Origin: Nitrososphaerota archaeon | GTDB lineage: Archaea; Thermoproteota; Nitrososphaeria_A; Caldarchaeales; JAVZCJ01 | Direction: 5' to 3' | DNA length: 33,366 nucleotides | NCBI GenBank assembly: GCA_038874475.1 | Contig: JAVZCJ010000004.1 | Coordinates: 72,127 to 105,492 of the forward strand | Shown: one piece after another, positions 1 to 7,917 of the stretch | Layout of the letters: each line of letters starts with the position of its first letter | How positions within the stretch are numbered: position 1 is the stretch's first letter | The notes under the pieces: model-generated | Databases searched by the model: none | What the model saw: only the letters and a program-made list of their open reading frames with translations | What the model was told of the DNA's origin: nothing | Made by a program: the position numbers and the translations under genes

Positions 1-259
1 CCTGAAAGTCTGGGCAACTTATACCTGGATTATGTCCTTTAGCACATACTACATTACCATCCAATTCTCTTCTATCTTCAAAGTTTTTACATTCGATACA
101 AAACCTTGTCTTAGATGCTACATTTCTTATGTCCTCAAACTTATCTTTAAAATCAGGACAATTAATACCAGGATCATGTCCTCTAGCACAGACTACATTA
201 CCATCTATTTCCATTCGATCTTCAAAATTCTTACATTCAAGACAAAATCTTGATAGCAA
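1..259 (-). CDS. Cys-rich tandem-repeat protein (partial, C-terminus outside window)
   Basis: I do not recognise a named family. On the minus strand a frame opens at a TTG preceded at good distance by GAGGTGA (264-270) and stays open to the window edge. It encodes at least two copies of a 48-residue unit, each with the pattern F-C-x2-C-K-N-F-E-D, then D-G-N-V-V-C-A, G-H-x-P-G-I, and C-P-D-F (Cys 6, 9, 24, 34 and 54, 57, 72, 82). Four regularly spaced Cys plus a His per unit suggest a small zinc or iron-sulfur site in each repeat. Its ribosome site overlaps the stop codon of the glutamate-synthase-like gene upstream, so the two are very likely cotranscribed and translationally coupled. No ATG would keep the first Cys pair, which supports the TTG start. 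Function is unknown; a partner or electron-transfer role for the upstream enzyme is inference only. Confidence 0.7.
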   Translation of the reverse strand, partial: MLSRFCLECKNFEDRMEIDGNVVCARGHDPGINCPDFKDKFEDIRNVASKTRFCIECKNFEDRRELDGNVVCAKGHNPGISCPDFQ

Positions 260-268
260 ATTTTCACC

Positions 269-1873
269 TCATGAAAGCATATTTTCCAAAATATTGTCTG
301 CTTCTTCTTCAAGCAATGGTATACCAGTTACTTTTGCAGCTCTCTCAGATAATGCTACTATATCATGTCTATTAAGTAAATTAAGTTTCCATTTCCTTAC
401 TCCAGCCATTAACTGTTGCAAACCAACTTTAATTCTATCCATGTATGTATACAATCCAATGGCACTCCAAGGTATTTCCTTAAATCTATTACCAAACATA
501 GCTTTTAACTCTGGAATGCTTATAAAGAATTTTTCTGGAGAATCACCAAATAGTTCTCCGAAGTACTTTGGTAATGTTCCTTTCTCAGCTGCTTCTACAA
601 AATAGGTTGCTTTCATTACAGCGGTCAATGGTGCTCTACCCATAAGTATAGCTTTCACGTATGGAACACTACCGAAATTACTCATAGCAATTGCTTTAAA
701 TATTTGTGTTTCATCTATAAAACCGCCAGCTATAACTATATCTGGTATGTATCTCCCTTTTTTATTAAGTGTTTCTGCACACTTCAAAACTTGAGCTTCA
801 AGATAAACTGTTGGTGTACCCATTTCATTCATCATAGGTACAGGGCTCATTCCAGTACCTCCACTAGCACCATCAAAAACTACATAGTCAATTTTAGCTT
901 CCGAAGCTACTTTCATAGTAAAAGCTACCGCTTCCGGACTATAGGCTCCAGTTTTTAAGCTTATTTTTTTAGCACCCTGTTCTCTTAACCATTCTATATC
1001 TTCTATAAAATCTTTTTCTGTTGGCATACCAACTCGACTATGCCTTTCAAAAGTTTTAAAGACTCCTTGCTTGTAAGCTTCTTGAACATTTTTATCTTCT
1101 GGATCTGGTATAACAATATATCCTCTTTTCTTTAAGAGAATTGCTTTATTTAAATCATTAATTCTAACTTCTCCTCCAATTGCTTTTGCTCCTTGTCCCC
1201 ATTTCCTTTCAATAATATCAACTTCTAAATTTGATATAGCATAAATATCAACTCCAAGTCTTTGATCTTCAACATTTGTTTGAATTGCAATATTTCCATA
1301 TTTTCCATCCCAAAATTTCCTAAATGCTTCAACTCTTCTTTTTAATTCAGGTGAATAAACAACTTTCCCATTCTCAATTCTTGCTTCAGGATCCATTCCA
1401 CATACATTCTCTCCTATAGTAACTATTATTCCAGATAATGCTCCACCAATTGCTAATCCATCCCAATTTATTCTAGCTACTTCTGTAGAACCATATGCAC
1501 CTATCATAACAGGTATTTTAAGAGGAATGCCACCAACACTTGTTTCTACGTCTACATTTGGAAAAATTGCAATATCAGAATTTTCATCTATACCCATGGC
1601 ACCTAAAAGTCTAGATTGAATATTAAAATGAGACCAATCTAAACCATAATCTTTTAAAGATCCTGCAGTACTATTACCAAACATACTAGGGTCTGGATAA
1701 AGTGCTTCTCTTCCTCTGAATGCAGATAATGAAACTTGACATAAGAATGGGCATTCTTTAATACATAATGGACATAATCCACTGCTTGGGCAAGTATCTT
1801 CAACTCTTGTTTTAGTTCTAGTTGTAGACATAGAATTCAAATATGAAGAATTTTTATGAATAGGATTGGGCAT
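269..1873 (-). CDS. FMN-binding glutamate synthase domain protein (GltB-like, archaeal type)
   Basis: The protein of about 534 residues matches the FMN/synthase domain of glutamate synthase (COG0069), a cytoplasmic TIM-barrel flavoenzyme that forms glutamate from 2-oxoglutarate and ammonia. Visible landmarks are the G-Q-G-A-K segment, I-S-L-K-T-G, the D-G-A-S-G-G-T-G-M-S-P phosphate-binding stretch and I-A-G-G-F. The glutaminase domain is absent, as in archaeal and MgsC-like proteins, and the usual Cys cluster for the 3Fe-4S centre (C-H-x-N-T-C-P type) is not seen after the barrel. Instead five Cys cluster near the N-terminus (C-x5-C-x2-C-x3-C-x3-C, residues 28-45), which may bind an iron-sulfur cluster. 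The ATG at 1873 is chosen because GAGGAG lies seven bases before it; a TTG fifteen bases upstream is less likely because it overlaps that site. The next gene, a Cys-rich protein, is coupled to it. True substrate could differ from glutamate. Confidence 0.82.
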   Translation of the reverse strand: MPNPIHKNSSYLNSMSTTRTKTRVEDTCPSSGLCPLCIKECPFLCQVSLSAFRGREALYPDPSMFGNSTAGSLKDYGLDWSHFNIQSRLLGAMGIDENSDIAIFPNVDVETSVGGIPLKIPVMIGAYGSTEVARINWDGLAIGGALSGIIVTIGENVCGMDPEARIENGKVVYSPELKRRVEAFRKFWDGKYGNIAIQTNVEDQRLGVDIYAISNLEVDIIERKWGQGAKAIGGEVRINDLNKAILLKKRGYIVIPDPEDKNVQEAYKQGVFKTFERHSRVGMPTEKDFIEDIEWLREQGAKKISLKTGAYSPEAVAFTMKVASEAKIDYVVFDGASGGTGMSPVPMMNEMGTPTVYLEAQVLKCAETLNKKGRYIPDIVIAGGFIDETQIFKAIAMSNFGSVPYVKAILMGRAPLTAVMKATYFVEAAEKGTLPKYFGELFGDSPEKFFISIPELKAMFGNRFKEIPWSAIGLYTYMDRIKVGLQQLMAGVRKWKLNLLNRHDIVALSERAAKVTGIPLLEEEADNILENMLS

Positions 1874-1895
1874 ATTCAATCTCCTCAATGGTTAA

Positions 1896-1911
1896 CGGCA
1901 ACCTATTGCCG
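1896..1911. promoter_or_regulatory. Palindrome at the predicted start of transcription, candidate operator
   Basis: CGGCAA-CCTA-TTGCCG is a perfect 6-bp inverted repeat with a 4-base centre in otherwise AT-rich DNA. It sits about 25 bases downstream of the TATA box of the glutamate-synthase-like gene, so it overlaps the expected transcription start and precedes the ribosome site. This is a common position for archaeal repressor sites. It could also be a short hairpin in the 5' leader. Confidence 0.45.
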
Positions 1912-1928
1912 ATAAGCATAAATTTTCT

Positions 1929-1941
1929 TATTTATAAACTT
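1929..1941 (-). promoter_or_regulatory. TATA-box promoter of the glutamate-synthase-like gene
   Basis: The minus strand reads AAGTTTATAAAT, a good archaeal TATA box with a purine-rich BRE-like stretch (GAAAAG) just upstream. Its centre near 1935 predicts a start near 1909, giving a leader of about 36 bases that holds the GAGGAG ribosome site. Confidence 0.55.
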
Positions 1942-2101
1942 TTCGGATAGACCATATGTGATAGTTATTTTTTCATCCTATTCTTAATATAAAGAGTAAA
2001 AATTATAGAAATTTAAAAGAGACTTTTTCTGCTTATAGTTTAACTTTTTTTAAATAATAAGAAGTTAAAGTTTTTAATATTCTTTATTTTAAGATTTTTT
2101 C

Positions 2102-2599
2102 ATGGAAGTTTTTGAGGCTATTTTAAAAAGAAGGTCTATAAGAAAATATTTAAATAAACCAATTGAAGAAGAAAAAATAATTAAAATTTTAGAAGCTGCA
2201 AGATGGGCTCCATCTGGAGGAAATCGTCAACCTTGGCGTTTTATTATTATAAGAAATGAGGAAAAGAAAATAGAACTTTCTAAAATAGCATATAATCAAA
2301 AATTTATAAAAGAAGCACCTTTAGTTATTGCAATATGCAATAAAAAGGATGAAAGCTTAGCTAATATTGGTTTAGCAATGCAAAATATTTGCTTAGAAGC
2401 TTTTGATCTTGGTTTAGGGAGTTGTATAATCGGATGGTTTAATAAAGAAGAAGCAAGAAAATTCTTTAATATTCCAGAAGAATATGATATATGTTACTTA
2501 ATTACTATTGGTTATCCTGCAGAAAAACCAACTTCAAATAGAAAGAAACTAGAAGAAATCGTTTACGAAGAAGAATGGGGTCATCATTTTCGAAAATGA
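2102..2599 (+). CDS. Nitroreductase family protein
   Basis: This 165-residue protein is a compact FMN-dependent nitroreductase-fold oxidoreductase. Family hallmarks are R-R-S-I-R-K-Y near residue 10, A-R-W-A-P-S-G-G-N-R-Q-P-W-R-F (FMN phosphate and substrate region), the long helix ending L-G-L-G-S-C, and I-G-Y-P near the C-terminus. Such proteins usually act as dimers in the cytoplasm and reduce quinones, nitro compounds or flavins with NAD(P)H; some have quite different roles, so the substrate cannot be given. The ATG is 27 bases after a TTTTTAATA element, so the transcript is probably leaderless. It stands alone between two genes on the opposite strand. Confidence 0.88.
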   Translation: MEVFEAILKRRSIRKYLNKPIEEEKIIKILEAARWAPSGGNRQPWRFIIIRNEEKKIELSKIAYNQKFIKEAPLVIAICNKKDESLANIGLAMQNICLEAFDLGLGSCIIGWFNKEEARKFFNIPEEYDICYLITIGYPAEKPTSNRKKLEEIVYEEEWGHHFRK

Positions 2600-2675
2600 A
2601 TATAATTTATAAGTTATTATGATAAATTTTATGAAAACGAAAATATAAATAAATTGATATAAAAAATTTATTTAA

Positions 2676-3809
2676 TCATAGAATAAGGCTTTCAATATCC
2701 CTTGGATATTTTGTAATTATTTCACACTTTTCTTTATGAACAATTATTGTATCCGAATGACGAAAACCACCAACATTTTTAATATATATTCCCGGCTCGA
2801 TTGTAAATACCATATTTTCTTGCAATATTAAATCTTCATCAAACCTTAAATATGGTTCTTCATGAACCCCTATTCCTATTCCATGTCCTGTTCTATGGAT
2901 TGCATATTTTCCATATCCATTTTTTTGAAAAATAGATCTAGCTTTAGCATCAACTTCTTTTGCTTTAATACCTGCTCTAACTTCATCGATTGCAACTTCT
3001 TGTGCATTTTGAGCTATTTCAAAAGCACGTTTTTGTTCAATAGTTGGTTTTCCAATGAAGAAGGTTCTTTCAAGTTCTGCTCTGTATCCATTAAAAACAG
3101 CTTGTCTACTATGTATGCCTATATCTCTTTCATTTAACTTTCTTGTTGTTGATGAAATATGCGGCATTACTGTTCTTTCTATTCCTGATGGTGTCATGGA
3201 TTCTGAAGTTATCACTATCTTTGGGAATTTTGAAGCTTCATAAAGAATTGCATGTGTTCCTTTTGTATCAATTTCAATTTCAGTTACACCAGGTGATGCT
3301 ATAGATAAACTTGCTTCTACACCAATTTTAACAAATTCTCCTGCTTTTCTTATAAGCTCTATCTCTCTATCATCCTTTATGTATCTCATTTTCTTAATTT
3401 TTTCTCCAATATCAGCAATATCAAAATTCTTCTTTATTTTTTCATATAGATATAAAGGGAAGAATGTTTTTTCAACACCTATAACTCCTTTTGTTCCCTC
3501 TATTTTATTAAATAAATGTTCATAAGGTGAAGTATCATATTTTTCCATTTCTGGATGTTCATAGTATACTTTTATTTCATTAACATATGCTTCATTTTTT
3601 GCATGCTCTTCTTCTAAAGCTGGAACTATTAAACATGTTGATTCTAAATCTATTATTAAAAATATTGGGCGGGAATAATTGATTGCTCTAAAACCTGTTA
3701 AATAAAATTGATTTTCTGGATTTAAAATTAATGCTTTAGCGATTTTTCTTTCATTCATATAATTTCTAATTCTTTTTAACCTTTTTTCTATTTCCTGCAT
3801 ATTTATCAT
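2676..3809 (-). CDS. M24-family hydrolase, creatinase/aminopeptidase fold, atypical metal site
   Basis: The 377-residue protein has the two-domain layout of Xaa-Pro peptidases and creatinase: a creatinase N-domain (about 1-140) and a pita-bread C-domain. It keeps H309 (in T-G-H-G-I-G) and E338 (in T-I-E-P-G-I-Y). The other three positions that bind metal in true M24 peptidases are changed: Ser at 234 instead of Asp, Glu at 245 (G-Y-R-A-E-L-E-R-T) instead of Asp, and Ser at 352 (G-G-F-R-H-S-D) instead of Glu. The G-Y-x-A-x-x-E-R-T pattern recalls creatinase and related metal-free C-N hydrolases. Automatic annotation as Xaa-Pro dipeptidase may therefore be wrong; a C-N bond hydrolase of small molecules is an alternative. 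An element TTTATTAATA lies about 24 bases before the ATG, suggesting a leaderless transcript. A second in-frame ATG at 3800 is possible. Confidence 0.8.
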   Translation of the reverse strand: MINMQEIEKRLKRIRNYMNERKIAKALILNPENQFYLTGFRAINYSRPIFLIIDLESTCLIVPALEEEHAKNEAYVNEIKVYYEHPEMEKYDTSPYEHLFNKIEGTKGVIGVEKTFFPLYLYEKIKKNFDIADIGEKIKKMRYIKDDREIELIRKAGEFVKIGVEASLSIASPGVTEIEIDTKGTHAILYEASKFPKIVITSESMTPSGIERTVMPHISSTTRKLNERDIGIHSRQAVFNGYRAELERTFFIGKPTIEQKRAFEIAQNAQEVAIDEVRAGIKAKEVDAKARSIFQKNGYGKYAIHRTGHGIGIGVHEEPYLRFDEDLILQENMVFTIEPGIYIKNVGGFRHSDTIIVHKEKCEIITKYPRDIESLIL

Positions 3810-3861
3810 GATTAATCCTATATTATGTATTAATAAAATTTTTTAATTTAATCTAAAATGT

Positions 3862-5298
3862 TTAAAATGTTGAAAGAAATCCATTGATAACATCTTTAAT
3901 AGATTCTATTAATGGATATTTTATTTCTCTCTTCTCTTTTGAGAGCTTTTCCAATCTTCTTATTCTAAAATATAATGGTGGATGAGGGTCCCAGCTTATC
4001 CATTCTTGAAATCTATAAAATGGTACTCTTTCATATTGTAATCTGTAAAATCCTATCTTCCTAAGAGCTTCAGCAAGTGTTTTTGCTTCTCCTAATTTTA
4101 TTGCAGAAATTAAATCTGCTCTTGCTTCAAAGAATTTTGCTATAAAGTACACAATTCCAAGCGCAATTGCTAAATAAATGAATGGGAAAAATATATAGAA
4201 AGGTAAGAAAACATATAATCTAAGTAAATATTCCATTGATGATAAACAAAATAATATTAATGGATCTCTACCTTTTAAATGCCCTAATTCATGTCCTATA
4301 ACGCTTAATATTTCTTTTTCTTCTAAACGAATAAGCAATCCTGTTGTTATAAGAATCGTGCCTTTATTTGGGCTAATCCCTGTAGCTGCTGCATTAGGTA
4401 TCATTGTATTCATAATAGCAATTTTAGGCATTTTTACATTAATTTTTTTAGATGCTTTTTCTACAAGTTCATATACATTTATTGTTTTTGCTTTCATTCT
4501 TTCAGGCACACATTTTATACCATATTTAGATAATGTTTCTTGAGCCACTTCACAATTAATTCCCTTTCCAATCATTAAAGTTTTTTCATAAATTTCTCTT
4601 TTTATTTTTCTAATTATTTCAATATCATATTTTTCTCTAAATTCTTTAAGCTCTTCGATTGAAAGGTAATATTCTATAAAATGAATATTTTTATTTCTTG
4701 AATCTATTATCCATTCTCCTATTCTTAATACAATTCTATCTGAAAATAATAATATTGAAAATTGAAAAATTAAAATAATAATTGGAGCATAAAAACTAAA
4801 TAAACTAAATACTATTATGCTTACTATGATTGATAAAATATAAAATGTTATCATATCTCTAGTAAAAATATTTGTGTATGCTTTCTTTTTCATAGAAAGA
4901 GATTTTTCAGGAATAACTTCTTTCCCCTCAATCCAAGCAAAATATATTGCTGTTTTCCTTATTTTTTCTTGAAAAAATTCTATATTTATTATTAAATTAT
5001 CTCTTAATTCTTCATATACTTCTTCAAGTAATTCTTTATTTATTGAAGATATTCTTACATTAATTGGTACTTTAGCTTCCAATTCTACATTTATATATTG
5101 CTCTGTACCAGGCTTAACTATAATGAAAGATAAACATTTTATACCTTCTTTCTCAAATATTTTGATATTTGAAAATATTATTGGATTACGAGATAAAAAT
5201 TCTCTTTGAATAAATTTTAGCATTTCTTCAAAATATATTTCAGGTATGCTAACATCGATTGTAAATTCCTTTACAAATAATTCTTCAAGTCTTTGCAT
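3862..5298 (-). CDS. M48-family membrane zinc metalloprotease (HtpX/Ste24-like)
   Basis: The protein of 478 residues has the zinc motif H-E-L-G-H at 336-340 and the third-ligand region F-E-A-R-A-D at 390-395, with P-N-A-A-A-T-G near 301 as in HtpX-type peptidases. Hydrophobic segments lie near 149-190 (probably two helices) and 361-388, so the catalytic domain is held at the cytoplasmic face of the membrane. The first 140 residues form an extra soluble domain that I do not recognise; it makes the protein much longer than the usual 280-300 residues of HtpX. M48 enzymes take part in membrane protein quality control. The gene is transcribed divergently from the HD-domain gene; GTTTTTAAAATA about 27 bases before the ATG is a plausible TATA box for a leaderless message. 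Confidence 0.85.
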   Translation of the reverse strand: MQRLEELFVKEFTIDVSIPEIYFEEMLKFIQREFLSRNPIIFSNIKIFEKEGIKCLSFIIVKPGTEQYINVELEAKVPINVRISSINKELLEEVYEELRDNLIINIEFFQEKIRKTAIYFAWIEGKEVIPEKSLSMKKKAYTNIFTRDMITFYILSIIVSIIVFSLFSFYAPIIILIFQFSILLFSDRIVLRIGEWIIDSRNKNIHFIEYYLSIEELKEFREKYDIEIIRKIKREIYEKTLMIGKGINCEVAQETLSKYGIKCVPERMKAKTINVYELVEKASKKINVKMPKIAIMNTMIPNAAATGISPNKGTILITTGLLIRLEEKEILSVIGHELGHLKGRDPLILFCLSSMEYLLRLYVFLPFYIFFPFIYLAIALGIVYFIAKFFEARADLISAIKLGEAKTLAEALRKIGFYRLQYERVPFYRFQEWISWDPHPPLYFRIRRLEKLSKEKREIKYPLIESIKDVINGFLSTF

Positions 5299-5357
5299 TT
5301 AATTTTTATACTATTTTATTATTTTAAAAACTTTTATCTTTATATTATTCTAAATAA

Positions 5358-5933
5358 ATGAAAATAAAAATGATGAGGAATATGGATAGAAATGAAGCTA
5401 TTGAATTAATTAAAAAACATGTTAAAAATGATAAATTGTATAAACATATGCTTGCAGTAGAAGCTATTATGAAAGGGATGGCAAACTTTCTTAATGAAGA
5501 TATAGATAGCTGGGGTTTAACTGGATTATTACATGATATAGATTTTGATGAAACAATTGATAACTTTAAGAATCATGGAATCTTAGCTGAAAATATTTTA
5601 AAAGGGAAAGTTAATGAAAATATTATAAGAGCAATTAAAGCACACAATTTTGAATATACTAATGTTAATCCAGAATCTAAACTTGAGAAAGCTTTAATTG
5701 CAGCTGATGCAATTTCAGGTTTAATAATTGCTTGTGCTCTTATTATGCCTTCAAAAAAGCTTAATGAAGTAAGAGTTGAAACTATTAAGAAAAAATTTAA
5801 ATCAAAAGATTTTGCTAAAGGATCTAGTAGAGAAAGAATTCTACTTTGCGAATCTATAAGTATTCCTAAAGAAAAATTTTTTGAAATAGCTTTAAATTCC
5901 TTAAAAAATATAAGTAATGAATTAAACCTTTAA
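5358..5933 (+). CDS. HD-domain phosphohydrolase
   Basis: This 191-residue protein is a single HD domain, a metal-dependent phosphohydrolase fold often acting on nucleotides. Visible ligands are H30, the H59-D60 pair (L-L-H-D-I-D-F-D), H96 (I-K-A-H-N) and D117 (A-A-D-A-I-S-G), the order expected for the fold. The spacing and small size resemble the archaeal and bacterial HDIG-type hydrolases of unknown substrate. The start is uncertain: ATGs occur at 5358, 5370, 5373 and 5382 in one frame, and homologues usually begin close to M-D-R-N-E-A; the CTTTATATT element near 5341 would favour 5370 or later, while CTTTTATCT favours 5358. It shares a 59-bp divergent promoter region with the M48 protease gene. 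Confidence 0.82.
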   Translation: MKIKMMRNMDRNEAIELIKKHVKNDKLYKHMLAVEAIMKGMANFLNEDIDSWGLTGLLHDIDFDETIDNFKNHGILAENILKGKVNENIIRAIKAHNFEYTNVNPESKLEKALIAADAISGLIIACALIMPSKKLNEVRVETIKKKFKSKDFAKGSSRERILLCESISIPKEKFFEIALNSLKNISNELNL

Positions 5934-5943
5934 TTTTTTAAAA

Positions 5944-5951
5944 ATTTATAT
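5944..5951 (+). promoter_or_regulatory. TATA box for the C/D box sRNA
   Basis: ATTTATAT is centred near 5948, about 26 bases before the GC-rich stem of the small RNA, the spacing expected for an archaeal promoter starting at the RNA's 5' end. Confidence 0.45.
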
Positions 5952-5975
5952 TAAAGAAATTATAGTTAATATATG

Positions 5976-6035
5976 GCGGCTATGATGTTTCAGAGTTATT
6001 ATGATGGATGAAATCAACGCATTTGTCTGAGCCGC
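5976..6035 (+). ncRNA. Candidate box C/D guide sRNA
   Basis: In the gap between the HD and TrmI genes a GCGGC/GCCGC terminal stem (5976-5980 with 6031-6035) encloses a layout typical of archaeal C/D guides: box C ATGATGT (5982-5988, one base off the consensus), a 12-base spacer, a weak D' ATGA (6001-6004), a C'-like ATGAAAT (6008-6014), a second 12-base spacer and a perfect box D CTGA (6027-6030). C to D spans 49 bases, which is the classic size. A TATA box lies at the right distance upstream and a run of five T follows. Such RNAs direct 2'-O-methylation of rRNA or tRNA with L7Ae, Nop5 and fibrillarin. The D guide reads CAACGCATTTGT and would pair with ACAAATGCGTTG in a target; I could not identify the target. 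The internal boxes are degenerate, so the D' guide may be inactive. Confidence 0.6.
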
Positions 6036-6088
6036 AATTTTTAAGATAATGTTTTTAATTTTCTATTATTTTTATTGTATGAAAGTTT

Positions 6089-6871
6089 ATGGATGAGAAA
6101 AGAATTTATGAAAATGATGAGGTTCTTTTCTTAACAGAGAAAAAAAGAAAACATCTCGTTAAAATTGTTCCTGGAGAAAAATTTCATAGCGAAGAGGGTT
6201 TTATTGAATTATCTAATTTAATTGGAAAAAGCTATGGTTCTTTAATTAAAACAAATATAAATTATTGTTGGAATGTATTATATCCTAGACTTGTTGATAA
6301 AGCTCTTAAGCTTCCTAGGCTAACACAAATTGTTTATCCAAAAGACCTTGGATATATATTAATTCAAGGAGATATTCAACCTGGAAGTTTTGTTCTTGAA
6401 GCAGGTACTGGAAGTGGAGTTTTAACAATGTTTTTAGCAAATTATGTAAAACCATATGGAAAAGTTTATAGTTATGATATTAATGAACAATATATTGAAA
6501 ATGCTAAAAAACAATTAGCTCGATATAATTTAGATAGATATGTTGTATTTAAATTGAAAGATGTGACTAAAGAAATAGATGAGAAAAATATTGATACAAT
6601 TATCTTAGACCTTCCTACTCCATGGCTTGCTGTTAAAAATGCTTATAATGCTTTGAAACCAAGCGGAATATTTATTTCATTAAGTCCAACTATCGAACAA
6701 GTTATTGAAACTGTTGAAGAATTGAATAAAAATAATTTTGTTGATATTTCTACAGTAGAAATTCTCCTTAGAAATTTGAGAGTAAAAAAAGGTATGACAA
6801 GACCAGAACATATAATGCGTGCTCATACAACTTATATTACTTTTGCTAGAAAAGCTTTAAAGGAAGAATAA
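6089..6871 (+). CDS. trmI: tRNA (adenine-N1)-methyltransferase TrmI
   Basis: The 260-residue protein is an archaeal TrmI, which uses S-adenosylmethionine to make 1-methyladenosine at position 58 of tRNA (and position 57 as well in some archaea). A small N-terminal beta domain (about 1-75) precedes the class I methyltransferase domain with the SAM loop E-A-G-T-G-S-G at 104-110, acidic Y-D-I-N after strand 2, and the D-L-P-T-P-W motif at 174-179 that replaces the usual active-site motif IV. Near the end R-P-E-H-I-M-R-A-H-T-T-Y corresponds to the family's R-P-x-x-x-x-x-x-H-T-G-Y element, with a Thr for the common Gly. It forms a homotetramer in characterised archaea. It lies directly after the candidate C/D sRNA, so two RNA-modification genes are adjacent. 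A tiny membrane protein gene follows 24 bases downstream. Confidence 0.9.
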   Translation: MDEKRIYENDEVLFLTEKKRKHLVKIVPGEKFHSEEGFIELSNLIGKSYGSLIKTNINYCWNVLYPRLVDKALKLPRLTQIVYPKDLGYILIQGDIQPGSFVLEAGTGSGVLTMFLANYVKPYGKVYSYDINEQYIENAKKQLARYNLDRYVVFKLKDVTKEIDEKNIDTIILDLPTPWLAVKNAYNALKPSGIFISLSPTIEQVIETVEELNKNNFVDISTVEILLRNLRVKKGMTRPEHIMRAHTTYITFARKALKEE

Positions 6872-6895
6872 AAAATTTTTGAAAGGGTAATTGAT

Positions 6896-7081
6896 ATGAA
6901 AATTTTGCCAGAAAAGTTATCAAATACATTATTTTTAATAATTGGAATTGTATTTATTTTTCTAGCTCCTTATGTAAATGTTCTTTTATACCCTATTTTT
7001 CAATGGCCAATAAGTTTATTATTTGCAATTATAGTTTTCTTAATTGGAATTTTTATAATCTATAAGTTTGTTTTAATATGA
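6896..7081 (+). CDS. Small two-helix membrane protein, unknown
   Basis: Sixty-one residues form two hydrophobic segments, about 9-30 and 36-60, joined by a short P-I-F-Q-W-P turn; there is little else. I do not recognise the family. The ATG follows GAAAGGGTAATTGAT, which contains a usable ribosome site, and the gene starts 24 bases after the trmI stop, so it is probably cotranscribed with trmI. The next gene (UppP-like phosphatase) has its own TATA element. Amino-acid composition and clean boundaries make it a real small gene rather than chance, but no function can be assigned. Confidence 0.6.
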   Translation: MKILPEKLSNTLFLIIGIVFIFLAPYVNVLLYPIFQWPISLLFAIIVFLIGIFIIYKFVLI

Positions 7082-7125
7082 AGGAAAAGTAAAAATTTAA
7101 AAACTATCTTGGTTGATTAAATATA

Positions 7126-7857
7126 ATGTTAATTTATATTTTCTTAGGAATATTGCAAGGAATACTTGAATGGATACCAATTTCGAGTGAAGGCATTATT
7201 GCATTAATAAGCAATTTTTTAATAGAAAATGCTAATCCAATAGATATAGCTTTATTTTCTCATATAGGAACATTGCTTGTAATTTTAATATATTTTAGAA
7301 AAGATTGGAAAGAAGTTTTAATGTTTAAAAATATTGAACTTTTGAAGTTTTTAATAATATCTAATATTATTTCTTTAATAGTGGCTTTTCCTATTTATAA
7401 TGTAATTAAAGATATTGTTATAGGAAATAGTCTTTTAATAATTACAGGTTTTGGATTGATTTTTACATCTTATTTTCATAAATCAAAAAGAAAAATTGAA
7501 TTAAGTTTAAATGAAATTTCAATAATTTCTGGATTTTTACAAGGTTTATCAGTAATCCCTGGTTTTTCAAGATCAGGATCTACGATATTTGGTTTATCAT
7601 TAGGAAAACTTTCTCCATCTGAAATATTAAAAATATCATACATGATGTCTGCTCCTGCAATTTTAGCTTCAACAATTTATTTATTTTTAAAAAATCCAAT
7701 TTTAATTGAAAGTTGGCCTGCTATAATTTCAAGTTTTTTTATAGGAATGATTAGTTTACATTTTCTAATTAGAATTTCTAAAAAAATGAATTTTTATAAA
7801 TTTACATTAATTTTTGCTTTACTTTGTTTCATTGGTGCAATTATCAATTTTATTTGA
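7126..7857 (+). CDS. uppP: Undecaprenyl/polyprenyl-diphosphate phosphatase (UppP/BacA-like)
   Basis: This integral membrane protein of 243 residues has both signature regions of the BacA/UppP family: Q-G-I-L-E-W-I-P-I-S-S-E-G at 11-23 (catalytic Glu15, with the second Glu at 22) and P-G-F-S-R-S-G-S-T at 145-153 (Arg149 binds phosphate). It is somewhat shorter than bacterial UppP (about 270). The bacterial enzyme removes a phosphate from C55 isoprenyl diphosphate to recycle the lipid carrier; in archaea the natural substrate is probably a dolichyl-type diphosphate used in glycosylation. TTTAAAAA about 28 bases before the ATG points to a leaderless transcript. The membrane segments between the motifs are strongly hydrophobic, as expected. 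Confidence 0.85.
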   Translation: MLIYIFLGILQGILEWIPISSEGIIALISNFLIENANPIDIALFSHIGTLLVILIYFRKDWKEVLMFKNIELLKFLIISNIISLIVAFPIYNVIKDIVIGNSLLIITGFGLIFTSYFHKSKRKIELSLNEISIISGFLQGLSVIPGFSRSGSTIFGLSLGKLSPSEILKISYMMSAPAILASTIYLFLKNPILIESWPAIISSFFIGMISLHFLIRISKKMNFYKFTLIFALLCFIGAIINFI

Positions 7858-7917
7858 AGAATATTTTTAATTAAAAACTTAAGTTTAACTTAGATATTTT
7901 ATTTAAATTGATTGTTA

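Noticed and set aside
32-605. Plus-strand frames near the window start
   Set aside because: They are antisense to the Cys-repeat gene and the glutamate-synthase-like gene.
5991-6007. Alternative internal boxes (CAGA as D', ATGATGG as C') in the small RNA
   Set aside because: They would leave only two bases between box C and D', too short for a guide; the symmetric 12-base layout fits better.
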